From: Vibrio agarivorans
Lineage (GTDB): Bacteria > Pseudomonadota > Gammaproteobacteria > Enterobacterales > Vibrionaceae
Direction: 5' to 3'
NCBI RefSeq assembly: GCF_030409635.1
Contig: NZ_JAUFQF010000004.1
Span: 1,460,241-1,524,240, forward strand
DNA length: 64,000 nt
Below are positions 39,816 through 48,728 of this stretch, piece by piece; position 1 is the stretch's first letter, and every line of letters starts with the position of its first letter. Under the pieces are notes generated by a model. The model ran no database searches, was not told where the DNA came from, and was given only the letters and a program-made list of their open reading frames with translations. The position numbers were made by a program, and so were the translations under genes.

Positions 39816-40952
39816 TTATTTACGCGTTAAACTCATTATCGCTGCGACGTTGCGAGCTGTGATTTCAACATTCTCAGCTGCTTCCGCTAGTGCAGTTGGC
39901 AAGTCTACGGAACGATTAACCACAGCGAAGACAGAATCAATACCGTGCTCGTGAACCACACCACAATCTGCCGACAAGCAGCCAGCAATACCAATTACCG
40001 GAAGGTCAAATTTTTTCGCAGTGCGCGCAACACCAATCGGTGTCTTACCATGGATAGTTTGGCTATCAATACGACCTTCACCAGTAATGACGAGATCGGC
40101 ATCAGCGACAACTTCGCTAAGATTTACCGCGTCCATCACGATGTTAATACCAGGGCGAAGCTCGGCACTGAGCAAGCCAACTAAAGCTGCACCTAGTCCA
40201 CCCGCTGCACCAGCACCGGGCATATCAATCACATCTTTTTCTAGTTGTGCTTTCATAACGGCAGCATAGTGTGCAAGGTTTGCATCCAACACTTCAACCA
40301 TTTCAGGTGTCGCCCCTTTTTGCGGGCCAAACACCTGTGACGCACCTTTCGGGCCGCAAAGTGGGTTATCAACATCACATGCTACCTCAAGGCGCACCTT
40401 CGCTAAGCGAGGGTCTAGGTTTGTCAGGTCGATGGTGTTGAGGCGAGCCAATTCACCACCACCAAATCCGAGCTCTTTTTCATCGCTATCTAGCATACGA
40501 ATACCAAGAGCCTGCGCCATACCAAGGCCGCCATCGTTAGTCGCGCTGCCACCAATACCGATGATGATATGCTCAACGCCTTTATCCAGTACCGCTTTGA
40601 TCAGTTCACCAGTGCCGTATGTCGTGGTCTTTAGTGGATTACGTTGTTCAGGCTCTGCAAGGTGCAGGCCTGATGCGGCTGCCATCTCAATCACCGCGGT
40701 CTTGCCATCGCCTAATAGGCCATAAAAGCCTTCAACGATTTGCCCAAGTGGGCCAATCACTGGGTGGGGAATGATTGAGCCACCGGTAGCGTCGACCAAT
40801 GACTGAACCGTGCCCTCGCCACCATCTGCCATAGGTAGTTTAATGTATTCAGCGTCTGGAAGGACCTGTTTAAAGCCTTTTTCAATCGCTTGTGCCACGC
40901 CCATTGCAGTTAGGCTTTCTTTGTATGAATCAGGAGCAATTACAATTTTCAT
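39816..40952 (-). CDS. garK: Glycerate kinase (GarK/GlxK family)
   Basis: Phosphorylates D-glycerate, in the E. coli homologue to 2-phosphoglycerate, feeding lower glycolysis. The 378-aa protein has the family N-terminus MKIVIAPDSYKESLTAMGVA, then PMADGGEGTVQ, IIGIGGSATNDGG and ITGEGRIDSQT. It is last in a minus-strand set cdaR-gntP-garK with a 17-nt gap from the permease. The set makes sense as a glycerate uptake and use module. Confidence 0.95.
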   Translation of the reverse strand: MKIVIAPDSYKESLTAMGVAQAIEKGFKQVLPDAEYIKLPMADGGEGTVQSLVDATGGSIIPHPVIGPLGQIVEGFYGLLGDGKTAVIEMAAASGLHLAEPEQRNPLKTTTYGTGELIKAVLDKGVEHIIIGIGGSATNDGGLGMAQALGIRMLDSDEKELGFGGGELARLNTIDLTNLDPRLAKVRLEVACDVDNPLCGPKGASQVFGPQKGATPEMVEVLDANLAHYAAVMKAQLEKDVIDMPGAGAAGGLGAALVGLLSAELRPGINIVMDAVNLSEVVADADLVITGEGRIDSQTIHGKTPIGVARTAKKFDLPVIGIAGCLSADCGVVHEHGIDSVFAVVNRSVDLPTALAEAAENVEITARNVAAIMSLTRK

Positions 40953-40969
40953 TTCAATACCTTAAATCT

Positions 40970-42235
40970 TTAAACAAACAGTCCGAACACACCGAACATC
41001 ATGACGGAAACGAAGGCGATCATTAGACCTACAGCCGACTCGTAAGGGATCAGTTTGAGACGTTCACGGATATCCATGTGAACTGCACCACCGGTTGCGT
41101 GGAAGAAGCTGCCGTGCGGCATGTGGTCAAGTACGGTTGCACCTGAGTGAATCATTGCTGCGCCAGCAAGAGCTGGGACACCAAGTTCAAGAATAGTGTG
41201 GCTAAATACGCTAGAAGCCACGGCAGTACCTGCTGTCGTTGAAGCTGTAGCAAGCGCCATCATTGCACCTGAGATAGGAGCAAGTAAGTACGAAGGCAGC
41301 CCCGATGCAGTAAGCAGGTCTATCAGTCCGTCCTTTAATGCAGAGTTGGCCACGATGCCCGCTAGCGTACCCGTACCCAGAAGCATAACGGCTACTGGTG
41401 CCATACGGTTCAAGCCTGATACAGCAAAGTGATTTGTGTCTCTGAAGCGACCCATGACAACTGCGCCAAGTAGGCCACCGAGAGGCAGGGCGATAAGTGG
41501 ATCAACGTTGATACCAGCAATTGGACGAAGCGCAAGTAGGGCAATTGCGACAAGTGGTGCCACGATAGCGGCAGCAAAAGAAGGCAAGCGACTATGGTCA
41601 ACAGCGACAACTTCAGATTCAGCAACCTTAGTGCCTTTATTCACCAAACGCTTTGCGATGAAATAAGCCAGTAGCATGCCGCATAGACCAGGGATCACAC
41701 CTGCTGCCATCACTGAAGTCAGCGGTACGTTAAACGCGTCAGACGCAGCAATCGCATTTGGATTTGGTGACATTACGTTACCGGCTTTACCACCACCAAT
41801 CATTGCTAACAAAATGGCTGTCTTGGAAATATCAGCACGACGAGCAATCGCCAGTGCAATCGGTGATACTGTGATAACAGCAACGTCAACGAAAACACCG
41901 ACCGCAGTCAGAATCATTGTCGCGAGCGCAAGCGCAAGCAGGGCACGTGTCTCTCCGACCTTCTTCACTATGGTTTCAGCAATCGATGTGGCAGCGCCTG
42001 ATTCAATCAATACACCAGCCAATACGCCTGCTGCAAGAATACGCAGTACCGCAGTAACAATACCTTGCGCACCGCCAATCATTAAACTAACGGTATCAGT
42101 CAGTGATACACCACCGACAATACCACCGACTAGAGCACCGATGATCATACCGTAGGCGGGCGGTACTTTTTTCAGGATCAGGGCTATCGCAACAACAAGA
42201 GCGGATAGGGCACCCAGTGTAGAGACTTCAATCAT
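40970..42235 (-). CDS. GntP-family permease, probable glycerate transporter
   Basis: Inner-membrane carrier of the gluconate:H+ symporter family. The 421-aa protein has about 12 hydrophobic segments and typical motifs GGGKAGNVMSPNPNA and ATASTTAGTAVASS. Family members carry gluconate, fructuronate, glycerate or other hydroxy acids. Here the neighbours cdaR and garK argue for glycerate. It lies 127 nt downstream of cdaR, with a palindrome in between that may be the regulator site. Confidence 0.88.
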   Translation of the reverse strand: MIEVSTLGALSALVVAIALILKKVPPAYGMIIGALVGGIVGGVSLTDTVSLMIGGAQGIVTAVLRILAAGVLAGVLIESGAATSIAETIVKKVGETRALLALALATMILTAVGVFVDVAVITVSPIALAIARRADISKTAILLAMIGGGKAGNVMSPNPNAIAASDAFNVPLTSVMAAGVIPGLCGMLLAYFIAKRLVNKGTKVAESEVVAVDHSRLPSFAAAIVAPLVAIALLALRPIAGINVDPLIALPLGGLLGAVVMGRFRDTNHFAVSGLNRMAPVAVMLLGTGTLAGIVANSALKDGLIDLLTASGLPSYLLAPISGAMMALATASTTAGTAVASSVFSHTILELGVPALAGAAMIHSGATVLDHMPHGSFFHATGGAVHMDIRERLKLIPYESAVGLMIAFVSVMMFGVFGLFV

Positions 42236-42344
42236 GTTCTATGTCCAGAATAGTTAAGCGTTATTTTTCGCCAAATATAGACAGAGAACGGTGTTGAGTC
42301 TTTAGCAGAAGTGACAAATTTTTAACGGAATAACGGTTAGTTTG

Positions 42345-42360
42345 TTGTGCGAATGCACAA
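42345..42360. promoter_or_regulatory. Palindrome upstream of the gntP-garK pair
   Basis: TTGTGC-GAAT-GCACAA is a perfect 6-4-6 inverted repeat, 2 nt after the cdaR stop and about 110 bp before the permease start. There is no U-tract after it on the minus strand, so it is a better operator than terminator. A CdaR activator site is the natural guess. Confidence 0.4.
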
Positions 42361-42362
42361 AA

Positions 42363-43517
42363 CTACTTGGCCCAGTGAAACAAGTTTATCGCAATGTAGA
42401 GTTGCATTAGGTTATCTATATTATTGATATTTAATGATGTTACTTGCTCAATCTTGTCCATTCGGTAACGGAGAGTGTTACGATGAATATGAAGCTTTTC
42501 ACAAGTGAGAGCTGAATCGCAGTTTTGAGCAAAATAGGTCTTTAGGGTTTTGATCAATAGCCCTTTACTATCGCCACTTTGTAACTGTTTGTATGGCAAT
42601 TCAAGCTGTTCACGTCGCCAAGGCTCATTGAGCAGGCTGCTCATCATCACTGGCAGACGATAATCTTGATAAAAGAACACTTCCCCAAGGCGATTTGCCA
42701 CACTATTTAGTGTTAGCTGCGCGGTATCGTATGAGCGTGCCAACCCACTGAGCCCAGGAAAGTAGTCGCCAAGCGCAATCTTAATCTGAAAGTTAGCCTC
42801 TTTCTTGACGCGGCGTAACAGCTGATTAATTCGTTTCGTTTCTGCCTCTTGTGACCAGCCATTCGTGGTTAATGTGATAGGTTTTAAGACTACCACCTCA
42901 TTAAGTGAAACCGACAAAATCCCGACAAGGTTATCTCGCTCTGGATACTCGAGCAGATGAACCAGTTGTTGTAAGTGCTCTAGTGACAGTGGCTTGTCTT
43001 TTTTAGGTAGCACTTTGACGACCGCAGCGATGCGAGGTTGATTCAAGTCGAGATCAAGCCTGTCGGCAATCGCATTAAGCTGCATTTCGTTGAGAGTGGT
43101 GCCCTTTATTAGCTGCAACACCAACTCTTCTCTGTGACGCTTATTCCATTGAACCTGTGACATGAGCGCAGCTTGCTCGACGATCAGTTCGGCGGTCATT
43201 TTAACTAGCTCACCAAAATGATGCACATCTTCGGGCGTGCCAGATATGCCTATCACGCCAATGATCTGCTCTTGATAGAAAATAGGCAGGTTAATCCCGG
43301 GTTTCACTCCCTTGAGGTGAGCAGCGGTTGCGTCATCTATCTCAACCACACGAGCCTCGGTAATCGCGAGAACGGCGCCTTCGTGCTTTTGATGTAAGCG
43401 ATCTTGATCACCCGAGCCAATGATTCTGCCTTTGTCGTCCATCACATTGATGGAGTAAGGAATGATTTTCATTGTTCGTTCAACGATTTGTCGTGCGATC
43501 ATTTCATTTAGCTGCAT
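42363..43517 (-). CDS. cdaR: CdaR/SdaR-family transcriptional regulator
   Basis: Sugar-diacid regulator; E. coli CdaR activates galactarate, glucarate and glycerate genes in response to glycerate. The 384-aa protein has an N-terminal sugar-diacid recognition domain (MIARQIVERTMKIIPYSINV, IIGVIGISGTPEDV) and a C-terminal PucR-type HTH (CEKLHIHRNTLRYRMDKIE). The start at 43517 has GGAA 6 nt upstream and matches the family length of 385; the frame runs 16 codons further upstream without support. It most likely controls the adjacent permease and kinase. Confidence 0.92.
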   Translation of the reverse strand: MQLNEMIARQIVERTMKIIPYSINVMDDKGRIIGSGDQDRLHQKHEGAVLAITEARVVEIDDATAAHLKGVKPGINLPIFYQEQIIGVIGISGTPEDVHHFGELVKMTAELIVEQAALMSQVQWNKRHREELVLQLIKGTTLNEMQLNAIADRLDLDLNQPRIAAVVKVLPKKDKPLSLEHLQQLVHLLEYPERDNLVGILSVSLNEVVVLKPITLTTNGWSQEAETKRINQLLRRVKKEANFQIKIALGDYFPGLSGLARSYDTAQLTLNSVANRLGEVFFYQDYRLPVMMSSLLNEPWRREQLELPYKQLQSGDSKGLLIKTLKTYFAQNCDSALTCEKLHIHRNTLRYRMDKIEQVTSLNINNIDNLMQLYIAINLFHWAK

Positions 43518-43597
43518 GTTGGTTCCAAATATCTGCCTAGCGGTTACCCTTGATGATAACCACAATTGTGTTCTGCTGCTCGTGACAAAAGAGAAAA

Positions 43598-43606
43598 TGG
43601 TATAAT
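43598..43606 (+). promoter_or_regulatory. Extended -10 promoter of yacL
   Basis: TGGTATAAT matches the extended -10 consensus TGnTATAAT exactly. The -35 region is weak, as is usual for this promoter type. Predicted initiation near 43613 leaves a leader of about 40 nt before yacL. Confidence 0.6.
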
Positions 43607-43651
43607 GGACGACTTTTTCTCGTTTAGTAGACCCTCAATAAAGGCCAAATG

Positions 43652-44017
43652 ATGGATTTTGAATTTAAAAAGAACACCTTACTAGGGACTTATACTGTCT
43701 ATTGCAGTATGGGACATGAAGCTGTCGCTCAATGGGTAGAGTCTGAACTAGGCACCGAAATCACAAATATTGATAAGCACTTAGATCTTCTGGAGCAAGC
43801 GCGCATTAGCCCATTTAAAGAAATCAACCTTCTAGGCCAAGGTTATAGCCTTTCAATCTATGACAATGAGGTCACGATAAAAGCCAATACTGTGCAAGAT
43901 GAGAGTGATGATTGGCATGATGAAGAGTTAGGAAGCTATTCCAATGAGACAGAGTCAGTGTGCGGACTGGATGATTTTGAGTCTTTACTTGTGCAGTGGC
44001 GTGACTTTATCGGCTAG
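43652..44017 (+). CDS. yacL: UPF0231 family protein YacL
   Basis: Small acidic protein (121 aa) of unknown function, found next to acnB in E. coli. The N-terminus MDFEFKKNTLLGTYTV, the internal CSMGHEAVAQW and the C-terminal CGLDDFESLLVQWRDF match the family. The second of two adjacent ATGs (43652 rather than 43649) has the better distance to AAAGG. No membrane segment or signal peptide. Here it is separated from acnB by the glycerate module. Confidence 0.88.
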   Translation: MDFEFKKNTLLGTYTVYCSMGHEAVAQWVESELGTEITNIDKHLDLLEQARISPFKEINLLGQGYSLSIYDNEVTIKANTVQDESDDWHDEELGSYSNETESVCGLDDFESLLVQWRDFIG

Positions 44018-44031
44018 GTACGACTGGTCAA

Positions 44032-44048
44032 TGCACTGAAATGGTGAG
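44032..44048 (+). promoter_or_regulatory. NtrC-like enhancer site, distal
   Basis: TGCACTGAAATGGTGAG matches the NtrC consensus TGCACCA-N3-TGGTGCA in the TGCAC and TGGTG halves. It is 51 bp from the second site, close to five helical turns. Confidence 0.55.
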
Positions 44049-44082
44049 TTGTTAATATTTTGCTTCATTTTTGTGAGTGTGT

Positions 44083-44099
44083 TGCACTGGTTTGGTGCG
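44083..44099 (+). promoter_or_regulatory. NtrC-like enhancer site, proximal
   Basis: TGCACTGGTTTGGTGCG matches the NtrC consensus well (TGCAC and GGTGC halves). Its centre is about 94 bp before the expected start from the sigma-54-like promoter at 44162. Confidence 0.6.
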
Positions 44100-44161
44100 T
44101 TGCATTTGCAGTGGTCATACTGTTTTTGTGTAAGTAATTGAAAAATAAGGATTAAAAAAGT

Positions 44162-44177
44162 TGGCACGTAGATTGGA
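44162..44177 (+). promoter_or_regulatory. Sigma-54-like promoter of glnK-amtB
   Basis: TGGCAC-GTAGA-TTGGA fits the -24/-12 layout (TGGCAC-N5-TTGCW), with a perfect -24 element. The -12 element has TTGG instead of TTGC, which is the weak point. Spacing to the glnK start (44222) and the two upstream NtrC-like sites support it. Confidence 0.6.
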
Positions 44178-44185
44178 TTAGTTAG

Positions 44186-44560
<375 letters not shown>

Positions 44561-44585
44561 GAATTCAAAGGATTGGAGAACAATT

Positions 44586-45815
44586 ATGGAACTTTCAGTA
44601 ACAGTATCTGAACTACGTTACGCACTAGACACCTTTTTCTTCCTCATTTCGGGTGCGTTAGTGATGTGGATGGCAGCAGGTTTCGCCATGCTTGAAGCGG
44701 GTCTTGTTCGTTCAAAGAACACGACAGAAATCTTAACTAAGAACGTATGTCTATACGCAATCGCATGTACTATGTACCTGATTGTTGGCTACAACATCAT
44801 GTATGTAGGCAACGGTGAGGGCGGTTGGTTGCCATCATTTGGTGCACTCATCGGCACTCAAGGTGAAGGCGCAGACCACTCACTAGAGTCGGACTTCTTC
44901 TTCCAGGTGGTTTTTGTTGCAACAGCAATGTCAGTGGTTTCTGGCGCGGTTGCTGAGCGTATGAAGCTTTGGTCATTCCTCATCTTTACGGTGGTATTAA
45001 CAGGCTTTATTTACCCAATGGAAGGCTACTGGACTTGGGGCGGTGGTTTCCTAGCAGAAGCTGGTTTCAGTGACTTTGCTGGCTCAGGTATTGTACACAT
45101 GGCGGGTGCAGCAGCAGCGCTATCAGGTGTCATACTTCTTGGTGCTCGTAAGGGTAAATACGGTAAAAACGGCGAGATCTTCCCAATTCCTGGTTCGAAC
45201 ATGCCGCTAGCGACATTGGGTACATTCATCCTTTGGTTCGGTTGGTTCGGCTTCAACGGTGGCTCTCAGTTAATGGTATCTGATTTTGAGAACGCGACAG
45301 CCGTTGGTCAAATCTTCCTAAATACGAATGCAGCAGCAGCAGCAGGTGCAATCGCAGCACTACTAGTGTGTAAAACCACTTGGGGTAAAGCTGACCTAAC
45401 TATGATTCTTAACGGTGCGTTAGCTGGTCTTGTTGCTATCACAGCAGACCCTCTATCACCATCACCGCTGGCAGCAGTGAGCGTCGGTGCAGTATCAGGT
45501 GCATTGGTAGTATTCAGTATCATCGGCCTAGACAAGCTTAAGATTGATGATCCAGTAGGCGCTATCTCGGTACACGGTGTATGTGGTTTCTTCGGCCTAA
45601 TGGTTGTGCCACTAAGCAATGGTGATGCAACATTCGGTGCGCAGCTTCTAGGTGCAGTCGTTATCTTTGGGTGGGTGTTCGCAGCAAGCCTTGCAGTATG
45701 GGGTGTACTAAAAGCGACAATCGGTATCCGAGTAACAGAAGAAGAAGAGCTAGAAGGTATGGATATGCACGACTGTGGTGTTGGTGCTTACCCAGAGTTT
45801 GTTACTGTTAAGTAA
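44586..45815 (+). CDS. amtB: Ammonium transporter AmtB
   Basis: Trimeric ammonium channel of the inner membrane, blocked by non-uridylylated GlnK when ammonium is plentiful. The 409-aa protein has about 11 membrane helices. Family segments include MAAGFAMLEAGLVRSKNT, FAGSGIVHMAGAAAALSG and GAISVHGVCGFFGLM. There is no classical cleaved signal peptide, unlike E. coli AmtB. The start is the ATG at 44586, which gives MELSVTVSELRYALDTFF; the frame further upstream overlaps glnK and is not used. It forms an operon with glnK (25-nt gap). Confidence 0.97.
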   Translation: MELSVTVSELRYALDTFFFLISGALVMWMAAGFAMLEAGLVRSKNTTEILTKNVCLYAIACTMYLIVGYNIMYVGNGEGGWLPSFGALIGTQGEGADHSLESDFFFQVVFVATAMSVVSGAVAERMKLWSFLIFTVVLTGFIYPMEGYWTWGGGFLAEAGFSDFAGSGIVHMAGAAAALSGVILLGARKGKYGKNGEIFPIPGSNMPLATLGTFILWFGWFGFNGGSQLMVSDFENATAVGQIFLNTNAAAAAGAIAALLVCKTTWGKADLTMILNGALAGLVAITADPLSPSPLAAVSVGAVSGALVVFSIIGLDKLKIDDPVGAISVHGVCGFFGLMVVPLSNGDATFGAQLLGAVVIFGWVFAASLAVWGVLKATIGIRVTEEEELEGMDMHDCGVGAYPEFVTVK

Positions 45816-45839
45816 AACGATATTACTTTTTATTCTAAA

Positions 45840-45867
45840 GTCTGCCGTATAACGGCAGGCTTTTTTT
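45840..45867 (+). terminator. Terminator after amtB
   Basis: CTGCCGT (45842-45848), loop ATA, ACGGCAG (45852-45858), extended outward by G-C and a wobble pair, then seven T (45861-45867). Strong intrinsic terminator. Confidence 0.88.
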
Positions 45868-45878
45868 GTTTTTGATCA

Positions 45879-45929
45879 TTGCAAAACAAAGTTTACTAAA
45901 TATAATAACGAAATTGATAAACATTATCA
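45879..45929 (+). promoter_or_regulatory. fbpA promoter with Fur box
   Basis: A -35-like TTGCAA (45879-45884), a 16-nt spacer and a perfect -10 TATAAT (45901-45906) are visible. At 45915-45929, TGATAAACATTATCA matches the Fur core TGATAATNATTATCA in all but one position and covers the expected transcription start. This fits iron repression of fbpABC. Confidence 0.75.
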
Positions 45930-45983
45930 TTAACAATTAAATTCAGCGCGTTTCGCTGATAATTACTATATGGACGACAGACA

Positions 45984-46997
45984 ATGAAAAAATTGCTTAC
46001 TCTTTCTGCACTAGCATGTGCATCAATCGCACCTTCAGCAATTGCTGCTGGTGAGGTGAATGTTTACTCTTACCGCCAACCCTTCTTGGTAGAACCAATG
46101 TTCAATGAGTTTACGAAAGAGACTGGCATTAAAGTTAACGTCATGTTTGCAAAGCAAGGTATCGCAGAAAAGCTAGCGCAAGAGGGTGAATACAGCCCGG
46201 CTGACGTGCTTCTTACTACGGATATTAGCCGCCTTGCAGAGCTAACAGATAGAGGCTTAGTTCAAGCTGTCGATAGCGAAGTGATTGAAGGTAACGTACC
46301 TGCACAATACCGTGATGATGAGAATGAATGGTTTGCTTTGACCCTGCGTACGCGTAATGTTTATTCGTCACGTGACCGAGTTGGTAAGCTAGGTGCAGAT
46401 TTCAACTACGCTGATCTCGCCAAGCCAGAGTTCAAAGGCAAAATCTGTACTCGTCAAGGTAAGCACCCATATAACGTATCTCTCGTCTCTTCTATGATTG
46501 CTCACCATGGTGAAGCAGAAGCAAAAGCGTGGCTAGAAGGCGTGAAAGCAAACCTAGCTCGTAAACCTCAAGGTAACGATCGCGCGCAAGTAAAAGCGAT
46601 TCGTGAAGGTTTGTGTGATGTATCACTAGGTAACAGCTACTACCTAGGTAAGATGGTTAACGACGCTGAACAGAAAGCGTGGGCTGACGCGGTTTACATC
46701 AACTTCCCTAACCAAGAAACAGAAGGGACTCACGTAAACGTTTCTGGTATGGCGATGGCGAAATACTCTCCTAACCGTGACAACGCCGTGAAGCTAATGG
46801 AGTTTCTAACGGCAGATAAAGCTCAGCAACTTTACGCAGAAGTAAACTACGAATACCCAGTGAAAGAGGGTGTTAAGCGTTCTGAGCTCGTTGAATCTTG
46901 GGGGGATTTCAAAGCAGACAAGATTTCTCTAGACGAAATTGCTTCATATCATTCAGCAGCAATCCGTCTGCTAGACGAAGTGAAGTTTGACCTTTAA
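45984..46997 (+). CDS. fbpA: Ferric iron ABC transporter substrate-binding protein
   Basis: Periplasmic Fe(III)-binding protein (FbpA/FutA type). The 337-aa protein has a signal peptide (MKKLLTLSALACASIAPSAIA) and a two-lobe binding fold starting VNVYSYRQPFL. A Tyr pair in GNSYYLGKM is typical of Fe(III) coordination. It is first in fbpABC behind a Fur box. A hairpin directly after its stop may reduce read-through, so more binding protein than permease would be made. V. cholerae has a homologous fbpABC set at the corresponding locus. Confidence 0.95.
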   Translation: MKKLLTLSALACASIAPSAIAAGEVNVYSYRQPFLVEPMFNEFTKETGIKVNVMFAKQGIAEKLAQEGEYSPADVLLTTDISRLAELTDRGLVQAVDSEVIEGNVPAQYRDDENEWFALTLRTRNVYSSRDRVGKLGADFNYADLAKPEFKGKICTRQGKHPYNVSLVSSMIAHHGEAEAKAWLEGVKANLARKPQGNDRAQVKAIREGLCDVSLGNSYYLGKMVNDAEQKAWADAVYINFPNQETEGTHVNVSGMAMAKYSPNRDNAVKLMEFLTADKAQQLYAEVNYEYPVKEGVKRSELVESWGDFKADKISLDEIASYHSAAIRLLDEVKFDL

Positions 46998-47004
46998 TAG
47001 TATC

Positions 47005-47030
47005 TAGGGGTATAAATGTACCCCTAATTT
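47005..47030 (+). terminator. Attenuator-like hairpin between fbpA and fbpB
   Basis: TAGGGGTA (47005-47012) and TACCCCTA (47019-47026) with a 6-nt loop, then ATTTTAT. It is short and fairly weak, and suits partial termination or 3'-end protection of the fbpA message. Confidence 0.55.
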
Positions 47031-47041
47031 TATAAAGGTCT

Positions 47042-48710
47042 ATGAGAGTTATTCTCACTAGCATCAAACTCTCATACTTATCAATGAAACAAAGTCATTA
47101 TTTGTGGAAAACCAGTAGCTTCGCATTAGCATTGCTGCTGGTTTTGCCTATTTTAGCCATCTTTTATACCGCCGTTAGTGAAGCAGATGACATCTTTGGT
47201 CACCTGATGGCTACGGTGATGCCTACCTATATCTCCAATACGCTGCTTCTTGTTGCTGGCGTGATGCTGCTCTCCCTACTTTTCGGTATTCCCTCTGCTT
47301 GGCTAATGGCCATGTGTCGAGTGCCAGGAGAAAAAGTGCTGCAATGGGCGTTGGTTTTACCGCTGGCTATGCCGGGATACATCGTTGGTTACATTTTTAC
47401 TGACTGGTTTGACTTTGCCGGCCCTGTACAAGTTTTCTTGCGTGATATCACGGGCTGGGGGCCTGGGGAGTATTGGTTCCCAGACATACGCACCTTAGCG
47501 GGCGCCACTTGGGTATTGTCACTGGTTCTTTACCCCTACGTTTATCTATTAGCACGCGCGGCATTTATGGAGCAAAATGTTTCCCTGTTGCAATCTGCAC
47601 GCTTGCTGAAATGTTCTCCATGGGAGAGCTTCTTGCGTATCTCCTTACCATTGGCTCGTCCGTCTATCGCAGTGGGCTTATCTTTGGTGGCTATGGAGAC
47701 GATTGGTGATTTTGGCGCAGTGAATTATTTTGCTGTTAGCACGCTAACTACCGCGGTTTACGATACTTGGTTAGGCTACTCAAGCTTGTCAGCCGCGGCA
47801 AAAATTTCTGCTGTGATGCTAGTTTTTGTTCTGTTGCTATTAAGTGCGGAACGTTACAGTCGCCGTCGCCAAAAGCTGTTCCAAACGACTTTCAGTAGCC
47901 ACGAAGATTTTCGCTATGAACTGCATGGCTGGAAGAAGTGGCTTGCAGTCGTATGGTGTTGGGGGTTAGTGCTTATCGCCTTTATTCTGCCTTTAGGGCA
48001 GTTGGTGAAATACGCATTCATCTACTTTGAACAGAGTTGGACAGCAGAGTTTAGGCAGTACGCCTTTAATAGTTTGTATGTCTCGGTCGTGGCAGCAGTG
48101 ATCGCTACCATAGTGGCAATAGTGGTGAACTTTAACTACCGCCTTAAAGCCAATACCTCGAATGTCGCCGCGATTCGTTTATCGTCAATGGGTTATGCCG
48201 TCCCCCGGAACTGTACTTGCGATTGGTATTCTTGTGCCCGTTATAGCGATGGACCACATGGTGAATGACTTTGCTCGTTGGATGGAGTGGGGCAGGCCCG
48301 GACTGATCTTCTCAGGTTCAATGTTTGCGCTAATCTTCGCCTTAGTCGTGCGCTTTTCAGCTGTGGCGATTGGTAGTGTTGAGAGTAGCCTAAATAAGGT
48401 CTCGCCGTCCTTGGATATGGCGTCACGCACGATGGGGTGCAACTCAAACCTAATGCTATGGCGTATTCACCTACCATTAATCCGCCGTGGCGCATTGATT
48501 GCAGGTTTGCTGGTCTTTATTGAGTCGATGAAAGAGCTCAATGCGGCGATATTACTGCGTCCATTCAACTTTGAAACCTTGGCTACGTATGTCTATAACT
48601 TCGCCTCGGATGAGCATTTAGAGCTCGCGGCTCTGCCAGCTATTTTACTTGTTGTTGTGGGGCTGATCCCACTTGTTGTCGTCAACCGCTCATTAGAGCA
48701 TACCCATTAA
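47042..48710 (+). pseudogene. fbpB: Ferric iron ABC transporter permease, +1 frameshift
   Basis: Inner-membrane permease with two fused permease halves (about 12 helices) for Fe(III). The first part reads normally through SMGYAVP; then the run of five C at 48202-48206 carries one C too many and the frame ends at 48268. The second half (GTVLAIGILVPVIAMDHM to the C-terminus) continues in the +1 frame to 48710 and includes the EAA-loop region. Deleting one C gives about 555 aa, or 541 aa from the ATG at 47084. The start is uncertain: 47042 has AAAGG close by, 47084 has no Shine-Dalgarno but gives the more usual length. As written, the transporter would be non-functional. Confidence 0.9.
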
Positions 48711-48728
48711 CACGTTGGAGTCGATGCT

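Noticed and set aside
41676..42155. 159-codon open frame antisense to the GntP permease
   Set aside because: Shadow of a GC-biased membrane gene; composition is Ala/Thr/Pro-rich with no start signal.
48162..48710. A separate small permease gene after fbpB
   Set aside because: Its sequence continues the fbpB C-terminal half exactly after the C run, so it is the other piece of one split gene.
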